Shown here: one piece after another, positions 11,462-22,869 of the stretch
Position numbering within the stretch: the first letter of the stretch is position 1
Layout: every line of letters begins with the position of its first letter
NCBI RefSeq assembly: GCF_019399895.1
Contig: NC_091871.1
Span: forward strand, 186,001-250,000
DNA length: 64,000 bases
Direction: 5' to 3'
DNA from: Cardiocondyla obscurior
Lineage: Eukaryota > Arthropoda > Insecta > Hymenoptera > Formicidae
The notes under the pieces: model-generated
The model's input: only the letters and a program-made list of their open reading frames with translations
What the model was told of the DNA's origin: nothing
Databases searched by the model: none
Program-made: the position numbers and the translations under genes

Positions 11462-13004
11462 ATGCGGTATACAGCTAGTGAGTACACAGATATGTTAATC
11501 TGTTACGGGATGGCTCACGAAAACGCGTTAGAAGCAGCCCGTATTTATCGCGAAAGATTTCCCAACCGAGCCCATCCAACGGTTGGGACAATTTTAAGAT
11601 GCGTTCGGCGTGCGCGAAATACGGGTTTTGTCAGTGTGCAGAGACAACAGTTAGTGCAATTTGATCGCGGTGTTCGTCGGAACATTAATCGTGAGGAAGC
11701 AATTCTAAACGAGTTCGAAAATGATCCGACGAATAGTGTGCGGCGCGTGGTTGAAAATGTGGGTGTATCAAGACAATTAGTGCACCGCGTGATACGAGAG
11801 GATGGATTGCATCCGTTTCACTACCAACGGGTGCAACATCTTCTCCCACGGGACCAGATGCAACGCGCAATCTTTTGTCAAGGTATTTATATTTTTTTAT
11901 TTCTTAAAACTCATTGTTTTGACAAAATACATGAAAAAGCGAATAAAACGATCGACGCGCAAACTCTTTTGTTAAATCTAATTCGAGCAATTCGTTGTTT
12001 TATTATCAGAATCGTGAATCTTGCAAGCAATTTGATCGTTTTCATTTAATTTGAAAAAAACATTTAATCTTGTTAGACAAGCAGGTCGATGTAAACGTTA
12101 TGTACGTACACAATCGACGCGACAACATTTAGTCGACCTGCTTGACTCTAAATACGTTGAGAACGCGTATACATACATTTGTCTAACGTGTACATATGTA
12201 TGTATACTTTGTTATAACTGATACTTATAATTAATTTAATTTCTCAATTAATAATAATTAATAATGTATGTTGACAGTCTTTTTAGCTCAATGTCGTCAA
12301 GATGAGACGTTTCCTGACAATATTTTATGGAGCGACGAGGCAATTTTTACTCCAAATGGAATTTTTAATTCTAAAAATTTCATTATGTGGCAACATCAAA
12401 ATCCACACGCCGTTCGTCAGTGTGCCTTCCAATTTAGATGGAAGTTAAACGTCTGGGCAGGAATAATTGGCAATAGAGTAGTAAGTATTTTTCTTACATA
12501 AAAATTATAATAAAAAACCAAATTTTAAATATTTGTATTATTAATTTGCAGATTGGTCCGTACTTTTTGCCTCCGCGCCTCGATGGGGAAAGATACGCGC
12601 AATTTTTGGAAAATCATCTTCCAATTTTGTTAGAGGAGCTTCCTCTACAAATGCGGCAAACGATGATTTTCCAGCACGACGGAGCACCACCGCATTATTC
12701 ACGTCGCGCGCGAATGGTCTTGGATCGACACTTTCCGGATCGGTGGATAGGCCGAAATGGTCCAATTTCGTGGCCAGCAAGATCTCCAGATCTTAACGTC
12801 CTCGATTATTTTGTGTGGGGATACATAAAAAATCGAGTGGAGAATGTGCGCGATCGTAATGTAGAAGAGGTACGCGAAAACATCATAGCGGCCTTCAATA
12901 CAATTACGCCGAACGTAGCACATCGCGCTACTCGTCAAATTATTCAAAGAGCACGATTATGCATTCAACAACAGGGCAACCATTTTGAGCAGCTAATGCA
13001 CTAA
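11462..13004 (+). CDS. Mariner-like (IS630/Tc1-mariner) transposase, three exons
   Basis: Exons 11462-11882, 12278-12480 and 12552-13004 join in phase (GTATTT and GTAAGT donors; GACAG and TGCAG acceptors) to about 358 codons without a stop. The N-terminal third is a paired helix-turn-helix DNA-binding region (TASEYTDMLICYG start, then VENVGVSRQLVHRVIRE). The catalytic core shows the first Asp in ILWSDEA, the second in FQHDGAPPHYS and the third in RSPDLNVLDYFVWG, with about 36 residues between the second and third, so DDxD-like rather than DD34E. It would cut and paste elements at TA sites in the nucleus. The copy looks intact; activity depends on the odd palindromic ends. Confidence 0.85.
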
Positions 13005-13766
13005 TTTTTAACAGTGGATTAGGCCTATTGGGGACACCACTAAAAAAAAAACGCGCCAAGCTATCTACCTCGCGAGGTGGTGTGGAAACGATAGCGTTTT
13101 CATACCGCAATAATAGAATTTCCATAGTCGAAACAATTAAAAAATAATACTTTATTCATCAGGTTGCTTATCTATTAAAGTTATAATAATAAAGACATTA
13201 AATCAAGTAAATAATCGCGAACACGAATAGAAAATAAACCCTACAATATCCTTCGCGCATTGCTCGATGCTTGAATAGATAATATACATTAACGCGATAA
13301 TAGCGTAAGCTGTGATTTCGGACGGCCAAACCTCTTCCCTCACCATGCGTCGTCGCTTCCCTTACCCGCGCACCGTCCTCCGACTCGCCTAAGAACCGAA
13401 CCGCCCAATCAATGATTTTTGTAAAGTCGCGTGGGATGGGCCGTACTTCCAGCGTCTCGGTAGCTTTCAGCGGCGCGTTCTTACTCGCACGGGGGGCGTC
13501 AAATCTTTACATGTTATTTTCTCGGTTATTTACGCCTAACTTACAAAACCGTATAGGACTTTTCTACTTATTTTTCGAAGCCCAACCTACAGCTAAGAAC
13601 TTTTTTATATCAACTGGGACACCCTGTATATAAAATAAATATATAAATATCCTTTAATTAATTAATTATTAAAATAGAAGAATCGTTTCTACCTAAACCA
13701 AGTATTAAAACTTAGTGCAGTAGAAAGTAGATTTTAACCAGCACTCTCACTGCCTTCAATACAGAA

Positions 13767-14168
13767 TGTTATATCCCGAGCCCTTAGCAACAGAGGCTCG
13801 GGAATAACGCCGGAATGTCGCACGCGTGCGACCGTTTAGCTTGATCGGCAGAATACCGCCGATCAAGGTAACCCGGCATTTCCGGCCGGGACGCGACGTC
13901 CGAGGACAGTCGCGGTTGCCACCCGCGATTCTGCTGATTGCTATGAATTTTGACATAGCAACAGCAGGAGATATATAGGGGCAGCCGCGGCCCGGACGGG
14001 CAGTCGCAATTAAGAAATTGAGGTAGAGACACGCGTGGCTTCGAAAACTGTAAATCAACAAAGGGAAAATAAAAGGCTACAGCAAATTAGACGAGATACA
14101 TATTTATTCTACGACAACCCGTTATAATATCCGGAGAACGAACCCCACAGCACCTTCCCGGTACAACA
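13767..14168 (+). repeat. 402-bp LTR with adjoining primer-binding site
   Basis: Starts TGTTATATCCCGAGCCC and ends GGTACAACA, in TG...CA form. It is followed at once by TTTGGTGGCAACGGTGGGA, a typical position and form for a tRNA primer-binding site. So this is a 5' LTR read on the plus strand. The LTR is much more GC-rich than its surroundings. No matching 3' LTR or pol gene follows, so the rest of the retrotransposon is lost. Confidence 0.65.
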
Positions 14169-14545
14169 TTTGGTGGCAACGGTGGGATCCGCCCTCCGGA
14201 ATCAGGTCGCTGCGAGTCTATTGTGCCTTAGATGGCTTGTAATGTGGGATCTCTGAAACAAACAAGTGAACAGACGTGAGAACTCATTCATAAAAGGAAA
14301 GACAGAAGAATATAAGAAGCAAAGAGAGCCGGACGTGAAACCCGAGCAACCACTGACCAGCGTAACTACGGAGCAGCAGCCACGCAGATAAGCAGCCAAG
14401 CAGATAAGCGACCGAGCAGACAAACTACGGGACGGAGAAGCGTACGAGCAGACAAACTACGGGACGGAGAAGCGTACGAGCAGCCAAGCTGAAAACATCG
14501 CGACTCATCAGCAACCAAGCAGCATGCTGTTACCGACGCTATTGT
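14169..14545 (+). mobile_element. Leader region remnant of LTR retrotransposon
   Basis: GC- and purine-rich sequence after the primer-binding site, without a long frame. It holds a perfect tandem duplication of about 33 bp (GAGCAGACAAACTACGGGAC units at about 14413-14477) and ends with a GTAAGT donor-like site at about 14544. It looks like the untranslated leader of the element; gag and pol are absent. Confidence 0.4.
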
Positions 14546-14877
14546 AAGTTAGATATATATATGCATGCAAGGCGAAAAAGCGAATAAGATTATGTGTACC
14601 GCGGCGAATTCTTTTTGCATTGTCACACGTTGCGCCTATCTTGGTTGAACGGCATTACCGAGCCCGAAAACCTACAACCGATCTTTAAAAGAATCCCATA
14701 TAGATCGACGAATCAAACGCGAAGCTTTACCCGCGAGATAACGGTAGCCGACAAAATCTTGGACCGCGATAACGCAATATAATTATTTACGAACGGAATC
14801 TCCCTCCCTGTACCCATGTATTCTGGTAACGCGAGTTTCATGAATTACCGAGAAGTTGAGGAACCTGGTAATCAAAG

Positions 14878-15319
14878 TTGCCGGTCGTCAATAGGATCGA
14901 TAGTGAGCGAGTTATTCGCGCCCGAGGACCAACGATTCGTATTTATGATGATCGATTACGGATTTGGAAAAATTTTGTACGCACATTTTCAGGTAATGTA
15001 ATTTTCCAAGAGAGAGATGTCAATTTGCATTCCCGTAATGAAATAATAAAGTTGCAATCACTAACGCACAATCAGCTTTCTTCACCTAGGTTCAAAAATT
15101 TTTTTCAAATATGCTTGGTTTAAAAGCGGATATGTAGAAACGAATCCTGGAAAATTTCAAAATCCAGTGGATTTCTGTTACTTTAAAAATGAAAAACATA
15201 TACCTAAATGAAAAATTTGTGGAATGGATGCTTTTATACGCTGTGCATGGTGTGGTGAATATTTCTGTTTTAAACATTTTTATGAAGAATACCATTATTG
15301 TACTAATTATAATCCGTAA
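14878..15319 (+). pseudogene. Two-exon Cys/His-rich gene remnant
   Basis: Exon 14878-14992 ends with a GTAATG donor and continues in phase after a CACCTAG acceptor at 15090. The joined frame reads GPTIRIYDDRLRIWKNF, then AWFKSGYVE, then a cluster with CGM, IRCAWCGEYFCFKHFYEEYHYC, and stops at 15319. The Cys/His spacing looks zinc-binding and is of a type I associate with C-termini of insect transposon proteins, but I cannot name the family. One in-frame TGA (15209-15211) breaks it just before the zinc cluster. Confidence 0.45.
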
Positions 15320-16730
15320 TTTTTAGCATATCTACCGTTTTACAATTGAACATTTTTACAATGTACAATTATGAAACGTATGTACAAACAGTGAATGTAA
15401 ACGTTTCAAGTACGTACAAATAATCTGTTTAAATAAATGAAAAACAATGCAAATTTTTTGAAATTATAATTCAAACATTGTTATACTTTTAAACAAATTT
15501 TCTCATTAATATTTTAAGAGTCAAGAATCAGAAACATCCGCATCAAGTTAATCGGAAAGTTTGACAAGATTATCGACATAACCTGACTCCGTTTTATTTT
15601 TATTGTTATTTCTCGTCATTCGACAGATCGCGCAAAGTTCACATTTACTTTCAATTTCATAATCAGTCACTCGAATTGAAGCACGAACAAAAAGGTTTTA
15701 TATTAAAGATGAATTATTGCACACAAAGTTTCACAATGTTGAATATTTAAAGATTCTCTAACTTTTTTTGATGAAAATCTTATTATTATTATTAAGCGTA
15801 TTACCCTGATTAAATTTTTGTTTTTATAATGAGAAGCTTTACGCATATAGAGTAATAAATAAATTAAAAAATTTTTAGCTGCAGCTTAAAAATAATTCTT
15901 ACGGAAATAAAGTATTTTCATATGTAGAGATTTTTCACTTTTCTTCATACAACTCGGAAACTATTGAAAATATCAAAAAAAGTTTTATACAAAAGTTTTA
16001 TGGTGGAAACACCTCCGTTTAACTGCAATAATAGAATAAAAAAAAATTTTTTTTGTAAATTTATAAACAATTTTGTTAAAAAAATTTTTTTATCTAATTC
16101 TGTTACTGCAGTAAAATATGGTTGTTTTTACTGTAAAACTTTTGTATAAAACTTTTTTTGATATCTTAAATAGTTTTCGAGTTATATCGAAAAAAGCAAA
16201 TAACCCTTCTGTTTGTAAGGGGTGGTTTCACTCCTTTAAAGTGAAATTTAGCACAAACGAAAAATAGTTTTGTGTTACGGATGAACTACTCTACATGCAC
16301 ATAAAAATTTATATTTTTTTGAATTTCCGGGTTGTCTAACATTCCTTGTTAGGTTATCGGATTTTAACAACGGTTAAACTGATCACTTTCTCTAAGTAAG
16401 ATCATTAATAAGCTTGTAATTTATTGAAATAAGAAATGTGTTTTTTTTTTATTTTTTTACTTATTGTACAAGCGGAGATATCACGATGCATACTTCAAAT
16501 CGTGAAATGAAGATTTCGGGACAGCTACCAAAAAGTGCGCGGAGTTGCCGCTAAGAGGCGTCGCATTCTCGCATTTAAAATACACTTCAGTCGGAATATA
16601 AACGGGCCTAGTAAGTCACTCAACAGTCGAGTTTTCGACTAGTATGTGGCATTCACTAGAATTTCGTTTTTATTGATTTAGTTATTGACAAATCTTTCCA
16701 AAAATATTTGTGTTCGGTTGGACTATGGCC
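15320..16730. other. AT-rich interval without recognised genes
   Basis: Long A and T runs and short chance frames only. A patch near 16500-16640 (CGGGACAGC..., CGGAATATAAACGGG) is less AT-rich but shows no frame or repeat that I can identify. Confidence 0.5.
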
Positions 16731-16734
16731 CGTA

Positions 16735-16960
16735 TTTATAGTCGATTCTTTAAGCACATACTTAAGACGATCTTCATAAAGACAGAGTCTTATTCAATGA
16801 AGATTATCTTAAGATCGATAGAATTCATAGTCATAAATTAAGATGATCTTCAGAAAGAAGGTATTGCTCAAGTAAATCTTATTTGATATAAGGGGTTAAC
16901 TTGATAAAGACAACCTTAAGACTGTACTTATTTTTTATCTGGGTGTTTCCGTGATATTTC
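16735..16960. repeat. Possible left terminal region of Harbinger element
   Basis: Begins GGCCCGTATTTATAGTC, the kind of terminus common in PIF/Harbinger elements, and continues with many short repeats of CTTAAGA/TCTTAAG (at least five between 16760 and 16925), which could be subterminal transposase-binding sites. The matching right end was not found downstream of 19030. Confidence 0.35.
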
Positions 16961-17431
16961 CATTGATATTTTATAGAAACGTTGTATTAAGTTTCTAGAC
17001 TTGAGCGATAATTAGTCGAACAGAAAAAAGCGTATCTGTACGTACAAATCAAATTTCATTTAAAAATATATTTTAAGATATTTTAAAAGTTCTTTATTTT
17101 TTTAACTTAAATAAATGATTTGGATACTTTTTTATCAAGTTTGTGACTAATAAAAAAATATTGGAGCTGAATGAATGACTTGTTGATGGCTCCAGAGCTT
17201 GTAGATGCTCTAAACCGCCAATGTGCAAAGTTCGGAGCTGATTCAGCAGAGCCAAAACAAAGAAAAGGAAAAGGTAATTCAATATTATTTACAGATCAGC
17301 TGTATGTTACTGAAGGTTTAGTACGCAAAAAGTCATTATTTATATATCTCCTTGAAAAGGTACATTAATTTTATTCTAATTTAAAGCCATCGGTGCAGAA
17401 AGAATGAAAACAGGAAAAATCAAAAAGTATC

Positions 17432-19030
17432 TTGCAAGACATTCAAGAAAAAAAAAATATGAATATTGAAAGACAAGATCTAGAACTTGAGGATATCGAA
17501 GATATTGAAGATTTGGCAGTAATACGAGCTCCAAAACGGTACATTCAAGATGCAGATAATCCATTTGACTTTTATGAAAAGTCAGAATTTAAAAGACGTT
17601 TTAGATTTTCTAAGGATATTGTTATGCATGGAATACTACCTAAAATAGAACAACGTTTAATAAAACCCAACAATCGTGGTCTGCCAATTCATCCTGCTAT
17701 GTGACTATTAGTTTGCCTTCGATTTTATGCAAGTGCTAGTTTTCAGGTTTGTAGTATAATGTCTGTAATTTTTATAATATACTATTTTATTTATATTATT
17801 CAAAATTTATACAATGTGAGTGTATGTGTGCCTTTTCGTATTTGATAATATAAATAACTTTCTTTATAAATTTATAGATGGTTATTGGAGATACTCTGGG
17901 GTTATCACAACCAACTATATCCAGAATAATTTTTCGAGTATCAGCTCACTTAGCTAGTTTGATAAATGAAGTAATAAAAATGCCTACATTACAAGAAAGA
18001 AAAAATGAAAATTATGAATTATTTAAAAAGCTTGGATATGGTAACGGAGAAATTGGTCTACCTGGAATTGATGGTGCAATTGACTGTACGCATATAAAAT
18101 TAACATACACACATTTTCATCATATTAATGAAGTGTATCGCAATAGAAAAGGATATTTTTCACCTAATGTACAGGTATTTTATTATAATTTATATTTTAT
18201 AATAATATTTAGTAATCAATAATTAAAAGATTGCATATATATCATTTTATTCCAATTTAATTATACAATTATTATTTTATTTATTACGTTTGATCTTTAA
18301 GCTAAAATTTTAATTTTTATTTCAATGCGTTATAGACTGTTGTTGGATCTCGAATGGAATTTCTGGACATTGTTCCGGAATATCTCGGCAGCCAGCATGA
18401 TAGTAGAATTTTTCAGAATTCAAGAATATATATGCGATATGTACAAGGAAATTTAAGTGGAAAATTAGTTGGCGGTTATCCATGTTTACCGTTTCTTTTA
18501 ACACCAATTGCAAATTTTCAAACAGATGAAGAAGAAATGTATGAATTATTATTATTATTATTATTCTTATTATTATTATTATTCTTATTATTAATATTTA
18601 ATAATCTCAAAAAATCTTTATTTTTATTTCTTTATAAGGAATATATTTTTTTTATTTAATGTAAAAAATTAATTTTTATCTACATTATTTTCTTTATCAT
18701 GTATATTTAATTTTATTAAATATTACTTTTAGGTATAATATTATTCACGGAAGAACGAGACAGATTGTAGAAAGAACATATGGCGTATGGAAACGACGAT
18801 TTCCATGTTTATCAAGAGGACTTAGCACAAAACTAATATGCTCTACAACTATTGTAGTTGCATGTGCAGTACTACACAATTTTTCTCTCATGTTCCGTGA
18901 CGAACTTCCTGAAGATAATGAGGAAATTTCAAATGATGTATATGAAGATGTTCCAGTAAATCCACCACATTGGCAACCAGGAGAAGGGTTTATCGTAAGA
19001 CAAGTTCTTATTGAGCGTTTATTTCATTAA
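17432..19030 (+). pseudogene. PIF/Harbinger (HARBI1-like) transposase with one in-frame stop
   Basis: Four exons fit splice rules: up to 17746 (GTTTGT donor), 17878-18174, 18336-18538 and 18733-19030. Joined, they match the HARBI1 layout: DNPFDFYEKSEFKRRFRFSK at the start, LRFYASASFQ, GDTLGLSQPTISRI helix-turn-helix, then the catalytic Asp in DGAIDCTHIK, the Asp in GSQHDSRIFQNS and the Glu in IVERTYGVWKRRF. One TGA at 17702-17704 interrupts exon 1 where family members have a sense codon. The intron before the last exon carries a TTA/ATT microsatellite. Otherwise the reading frame is whole, so inactivation is probably recent. Confidence 0.85.
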
Positions 19031-19280
19031 TTGTAATAATTTGTAACTAAAAATATCGATATCTATATAATTTTCTATTTTATTAAATTTAATCTGTATA
19101 TGTATAATAATCTTTTTATAAATATCTATATATAATAATATATATAATAAATTTATTGTAATTTAAGTTAAAATTTAATTATCATAAAAAATTGGAAAGT
19201 TAAATAAAATTATAGCGTAAATAAAAATAATAAAATATATTTATTTAAAATATATCCAATTACATAACACCATTATATAT

Positions 19281-19606
19281 ACAGGGTGTCTCAGCCCATG
19301 TGTAAAATCCTATACAGATAGGTAGGTCTTGGGGAGATAAGTAAACAAGTTTTTTAACGTTAAGAAAAATTCTCAATACTTATTGAGAAAAAAATTAATT
19401 TGTCTAGCGCAAGAGCGACAAGGAAGCTACACGTGAGTGAGCGCGATAGGCGACGGCGCCATTCCTAGCCATTCGCCTGTCGCGCTCACTCGCCCGCAGC
19501 TTCCTTGTCGCTTTTGCGCTAGACAAATTAATTTTTTTCTCAATAACGGTTAATAATTTTTCAAAATGTTAAAGAACTTTTTTATTTATCTCTCCAAGAC
19601 CTACCT
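19281..19606. repeat. Hairpin MITE, right end truncated
   Basis: Begins TACAGGGTGTCTCAG, related to mariner ends. The arms TAGGTAGGTCTTGGGGAGATA and its complement, plus an inner GC-rich inverted repeat (TGTCTAGCGCAAGAGCGAC with its complement), form one long hairpin centred near 19470. About 40 bp expected at the right end, including the second CAGGGTGTC terminus, are missing where the Polinton-like block begins. Confidence 0.75.
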
Positions 19607-19639
19607 ACAAGAATATGCGTTAAAATATATTACACAGTT

Positions 19640-20205
19640 TTATACATTTATTACAAGCGCAAGTAGTTCGCAATCTACAATTTGTTGTTCGTCGAAGGAA
19701 TCGCTGCTGCGTATAGCGCTCACTGCCTCGGTGCGATTCCTCGATGCGGAAGCGATTTTGCAAAATCGCTCGTATTTGTCGTCGATCTTCGGTAGGACTT
19801 TGTTAAGTACGTTGAACGTCAAAGAGACGCAATCATCGAAATCCAGCATTCGCGTGAACGTAGCTTCGGTCATGGCCATACGTGTGTCGACCGATTCGAG
19901 TCGTACAAGTTTCATTTCGTTCATGCGGCAAATTCGTACTGTGAGCGAACCTATGTTCGCAACGTCGTACGGTTGCTTCGGTCGATCGTGAAGCATATTC
20001 AGAATTGTCCATCGATGCTCGCACAGTTCTTTCCAGGTGTCGAGCGACATGGTTAATTCATCTCCTCGATTATCACCTATGATGATTTCCGCAAAACAAC
20101 GCGTGCCAACGTTCACGCCGATCTCAAGATATTTGTATCCCGTTTGAGTCAGTGGGTATCGCCGGCAGAGTAAGCGCGTCACGTATCGTTTTGGCGAGAT
20201 GCTGG
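19640..20205 (-). CDS. Conserved Polinton small protein (180 aa or more)
   Basis: Open frame of about 187 codons from a TTTCCAG acceptor at about 20206 down to a stop at 19640. The nominal start codon at 20182 is GTG; there is no ATG upstream in frame, so a spliced 5' exon is likely (a Thr/Asp-rich frame at 20223-20495 is one candidate, but its phase does not fit). The segment VGTRCFAEIIIGDNRGDEL followed by SLDTWKEL resembles the single-stranded-DNA-binding PC4/p15 fold, with strands followed by a tryptophan helix; this is a weak inference. I recall similar proteins beside capsid genes in other insect Polintons. Function unknown. Confidence 0.55.
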
Positions 20206-20649
20206 AAATTAAATAAACGCAATTATGAATATAAATATATTAATTGGAAGTAATTAATTTTATAAGAATGAAAAAACTTACTCGTTAAATTTTTCTCGCT
20301 AGATGAGGCTTCAGCACCGCAATCATTTCGACGCACTTCGTAACAGTTTCTCTCGTTGTAATACATCGTCGTATTCGCAGTCGTAGTCGTAGTCGTAGAG
20401 GAAGTCGTTGCTGCGGCCAAAGCGAAGAATGTACTGATCGCACGATCTGAGGGTACCTCGAGTCGAGGACGGTTGCGAAAAATCCCCTCTTTCATTAATT
20501 AAAATTTGCATAGAGTGGGGAAATATAAAACGCAGTTAGAAAAATTTTTGGAGAGGGTAATTAAGAGAGGGGGTGATTGGGGAGAGGGTAAAATAATCGA
20601 AAGACGTACATGTATAGGTATGTGATACAAAAAAAGTTTTTATTCAAAA

Positions 20650-21201
20650 TTATACGTCATCATTTTGATGGTTACGCCACCAATTGTACAATTTAAATAC
20701 ATTTTGTACGGCGCAATTTTTGCAATGTCTTCTACAGCGGAAAGTATTCGAATCGTCCAAATCGTTGAGCGATTCAATGTTTTCAAAATCCTCTTCGATG
20801 TTCCTGACGATCAGATTGTCTGTGTAGAATTTGATATCATCATAATCGTCGCCGTAGTAATCCTCTTCAAGCATATCTTGCAGCCAATCGCGTTTTTCTA
20901 GTCCTTTAACGTATACGATGGCGTGATCGTAGCAGTCCTCCTCATTCTGTAGGGCTCTGATGATCAGGCGTTTAGCCCGACTGTATGGAACGTCCCCATC
21001 TTCCCACGCTATACCGTGATGATTTCGTACCAGCCAGGTAACGAGACGTCTGTCATCTCGCGATACTGCACCCCACGACATAGGAGTCGTAAAGACGTAA
21101 TGCGCGAGAACGGCACCACCTCGCAGCACCGCTGCTTCCTTCACGACGAAACGTCGTCCAATGGGATAACCTTGCAGATCGACGAACGTTGGTGTGGACA
21201 T
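20650..21201 (-). CDS. Conserved Polinton hypothetical protein (183 aa)
   Basis: ATG 21201 to stop 20650. Notable segments: FVDLQGYPIG, FVVKEAAVL, HYVFTTPMSW at the N-terminus, HHGIAWEDGDVPYS in the middle, an acidic patch (EEDYYGDDYDD), and a Cys/His group near the end (FRCRRHCKNCAVQNVFKLYNWW). The N-terminal strand-like pattern FVDLQG with later acidic residues might be an RNase H-like fold, but I cannot show catalytic residues. I recall the family as a frequent neighbour of Polinton capsid genes. It lies third from the left end on the same strand as the capsid genes. Function unknown. Confidence 0.6.
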   Translation of the reverse strand: MSTPTFVDLQGYPIGRRFVVKEAAVLRGGAVLAHYVFTTPMSWGAVSRDDRRLVTWLVRNHHGIAWEDGDVPYSRAKRLIIRALQNEEDCYDHAIVYVKGLEKRDWLQDMLEEDYYGDDYDDIKFYTDNLIVRNIEEDFENIESLNDLDDSNTFRCRRHCKNCAVQNVFKLYNWWRNHQNDDV

Positions 21202-21307
21202 GATGATGACGTTTGACGATGCGACTCAATCGAAGGAAGTTACAATACTGAATACGCGCGAGCAAATTCATTGGTCTTGTTAATTTCCCCCTCCTTTCCA
21301 AATCGCA

Positions 21308-21592
21308 TTACTTTTTTAAATGCTTCGAGACAAAATCCGTCACGCGTTCCTGAAGTCGTTCGGTTCGCGACTTTTTATCCGTTTGCGTGAATGCATCAAC
21401 CACTGTGTTTCCCGAGGGTGTCACTCGATACGTCATTCCTCTGTTCAATAAGTGATCCGTCGATCTAGGATCCGTTTGCGTACCTTTATCTTCCTTCATG
21501 CGACTCGCGTTATCGCACCAACAAGACGGTTGATACTTTGATGGTTTCATGACGACGATGACAATCTCTCTCTCTCTATCGACGTTACGCAT
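21308..21592 (-). CDS. Small basic protein with two TQTD motifs
   Basis: 94 codons from ATG 21592, in line with the neighbouring capsid genes. Not recognised as a family. It has KGTQTDPRS at about residue 37 and AFTQTDKKS at about residue 68; TQT is the anchor of dynein light chain LC8 (DYNLL) binding sites. The C-terminus is basic and helix-prone. An LC8 ligand in a virion or replication protein would fit cytoplasmic transport, but this is inference from a three-residue anchor seen twice. Confidence 0.5.
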   Translation of the reverse strand: MRNVDREREIVIVVMKPSKYQPSCWCDNASRMKEDKGTQTDPRSTDHLLNRGMTYRVTPSGNTVVDAFTQTDKKSRTERLQERVTDFVSKHLKK

Positions 21593-21663
21593 ACGACGGA
21601 ATGGAAGTGAATACGCAACGGTCGTCGATTCACCGCTTTACATACACACGTCGAAGATCATTT

Positions 21664-22866
21664 CTACGTGATCTTACGTACAACGTTGGTCAACGGATTG
21701 TATTGAACCAAACGATCGTGTATGATGAGACAGTAAGCCGTGGTATTTGGCGCTACATTGTCCTTGCATTCAAACTCTAATCTCACGTCCACGGTAGCGG
21801 TTTTAACCGACTCGTTTTGACGCGAGCAGTCGATGATGACGAACGGACCGTTGAGCAGAAACGACGTGACGGTGAGATTCGGTTCGAGATACTCGTAGCC
21901 GTAATATTCTTTGCAGAAACGCGCGTACGCGTCGTAGAGAATCGCGTATCTACGTTTGCTAAAGTCGAGGTTCATATCGTCGTACGGGTAGCACTCGGAG
22001 TTGAGATAGAGCTTCACGTTGGTCAGTTTGCAGTCGTCGAAACGACTGTTGTCCTCGGACATGATGTTCTTTCGACCTGTCTGCAGAGCGAAGATGACGT
22101 ATCGAGGTTTCTCGAGTTGCGTGGCGGTCTTGATGGCCCACGAGTGCTTGGTCGTGAGTTGCAGTAGCGGAAACTCATACAGATCCCATGAGCGAAATCC
22201 CATACTGACGAATCGACCGCTCTCCAAGGTGCGCAACATCGCCAATTTCTTTACCTCGTTTAAAAGTACGTGAGGCATACGCCATTGTATTTTCAGCAAG
22301 TCAACCTTAGGCTCGACCGCGGAACTGCCCACCAGGCAATTGTTGTCGTTGCGCGCTCGTATGAGAATCAATTCGTGACGAGCGTTGATCACGACGCGTC
22401 TATAGTCCTCGCAAAATCCCAGCAGCATGTTGAGCGGTACGCAGAAATTGAAGTAACCGTTTGCATTGATCGTGGGACTGAGCCATCCCGCGTTCCGCAG
22501 AATCACGCTCCTGTTGGACGAAACAGTCGCGTAATTTTTCAGCGTGCTGGTTATGCCGACATTTCGGTTACGATCGATCTCCACACCGTCGAGCTCGTAT
22601 CGTATCTCGTCGAACATGAAGGCGATGCAGTTGTCTCCGAGAGTCACGTCAGCTCCCGCAACCACCTTGCCCTTCGTTAATTTTCCCTCGACGTAGAGAA
22701 AACTATCGTGCGGTAGCGTGTACAGATCTTGCTGTTGTATCGGTATTCTTATCTCATCGCTGTGTTCGAACGTCGTATTGGCGAACGGATTGTAAGCGTG
22801 AGTCTCGATCTTGACGATTCGATCGTCGAAGACCGGTTCGTCTCGGATATTCAAAATGTCGGACAT
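21664..22866 (-). CDS. Major capsid protein candidate (double jelly-roll)
   Basis: 400 codons, ATG 22866 to stop 21664, uninterrupted. The start (NIRDEPVFDDRIVKIETHAY) and EIRIPIQQQDLYTLP, with SFLYVEGKL next, are signature stretches of a capsid-like protein in arthropod Polinton/adinto-like elements. Alternating beta-strand-like segments run through the whole length, in keeping with two jelly rolls. At 400 residues it is shorter than the classical Polinton capsid protein. It lies next to the penton candidate with only a 65-residue ORF between. It would form the hexons of an icosahedral shell. The assignment rests on remembered family patterns and gene order; no structure could be computed. 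Confidence 0.7.
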   Translation of the reverse strand: MSDILNIRDEPVFDDRIVKIETHAYNPFANTTFEHSDEIRIPIQQQDLYTLPHDSFLYVEGKLTKGKVVAGADVTLGDNCIAFMFDEIRYELDGVEIDRNRNVGITSTLKNYATVSSNRSVILRNAGWLSPTINANGYFNFCVPLNMLLGFCEDYRRVVINARHELILIRARNDNNCLVGSSAVEPKVDLLKIQWRMPHVLLNEVKKLAMLRTLESGRFVSMGFRSWDLYEFPLLQLTTKHSWAIKTATQLEKPRYVIFALQTGRKNIMSEDNSRFDDCKLTNVKLYLNSECYPYDDMNLDFSKRRYAILYDAYARFCKEYYGYEYLEPNLTVTSFLLNGPFVIIDCSRQNESVKTATVDVRLEFECKDNVAPNTTAYCLIIHDRLVQYNPLTNVVRKIT

Positions 22867-22869
22867 CGT

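Larger units (their letters stand above)
9061..13626. mobile_element. 4.57-kb palindrome of two facing mariner-like elements
   Basis: Left arm 9061 to about 11192 and right arm about 11279-13626 are inverted copies, separated by an 86-bp AT-rich spacer. Outer ends read CAGGGTGTCCCAGTTGATAT and its complement, and each is flanked by TA, the target of Tc1/mariner elements. Only one kind of terminus is present, at the outside; the inner termini expected of two whole elements are missing. So this is either two truncated copies joined head to head or an inverted duplication of one. The arms differ by several small indels and a diverged segment near 12060-12180. Confidence 0.85.

Noticed and set aside
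19607..19640. Left TIR of the Polinton-like element
   Set aside because: I looked for an inverted match near 34.2 kb and 43.8-44.6 kb by eye and found none.
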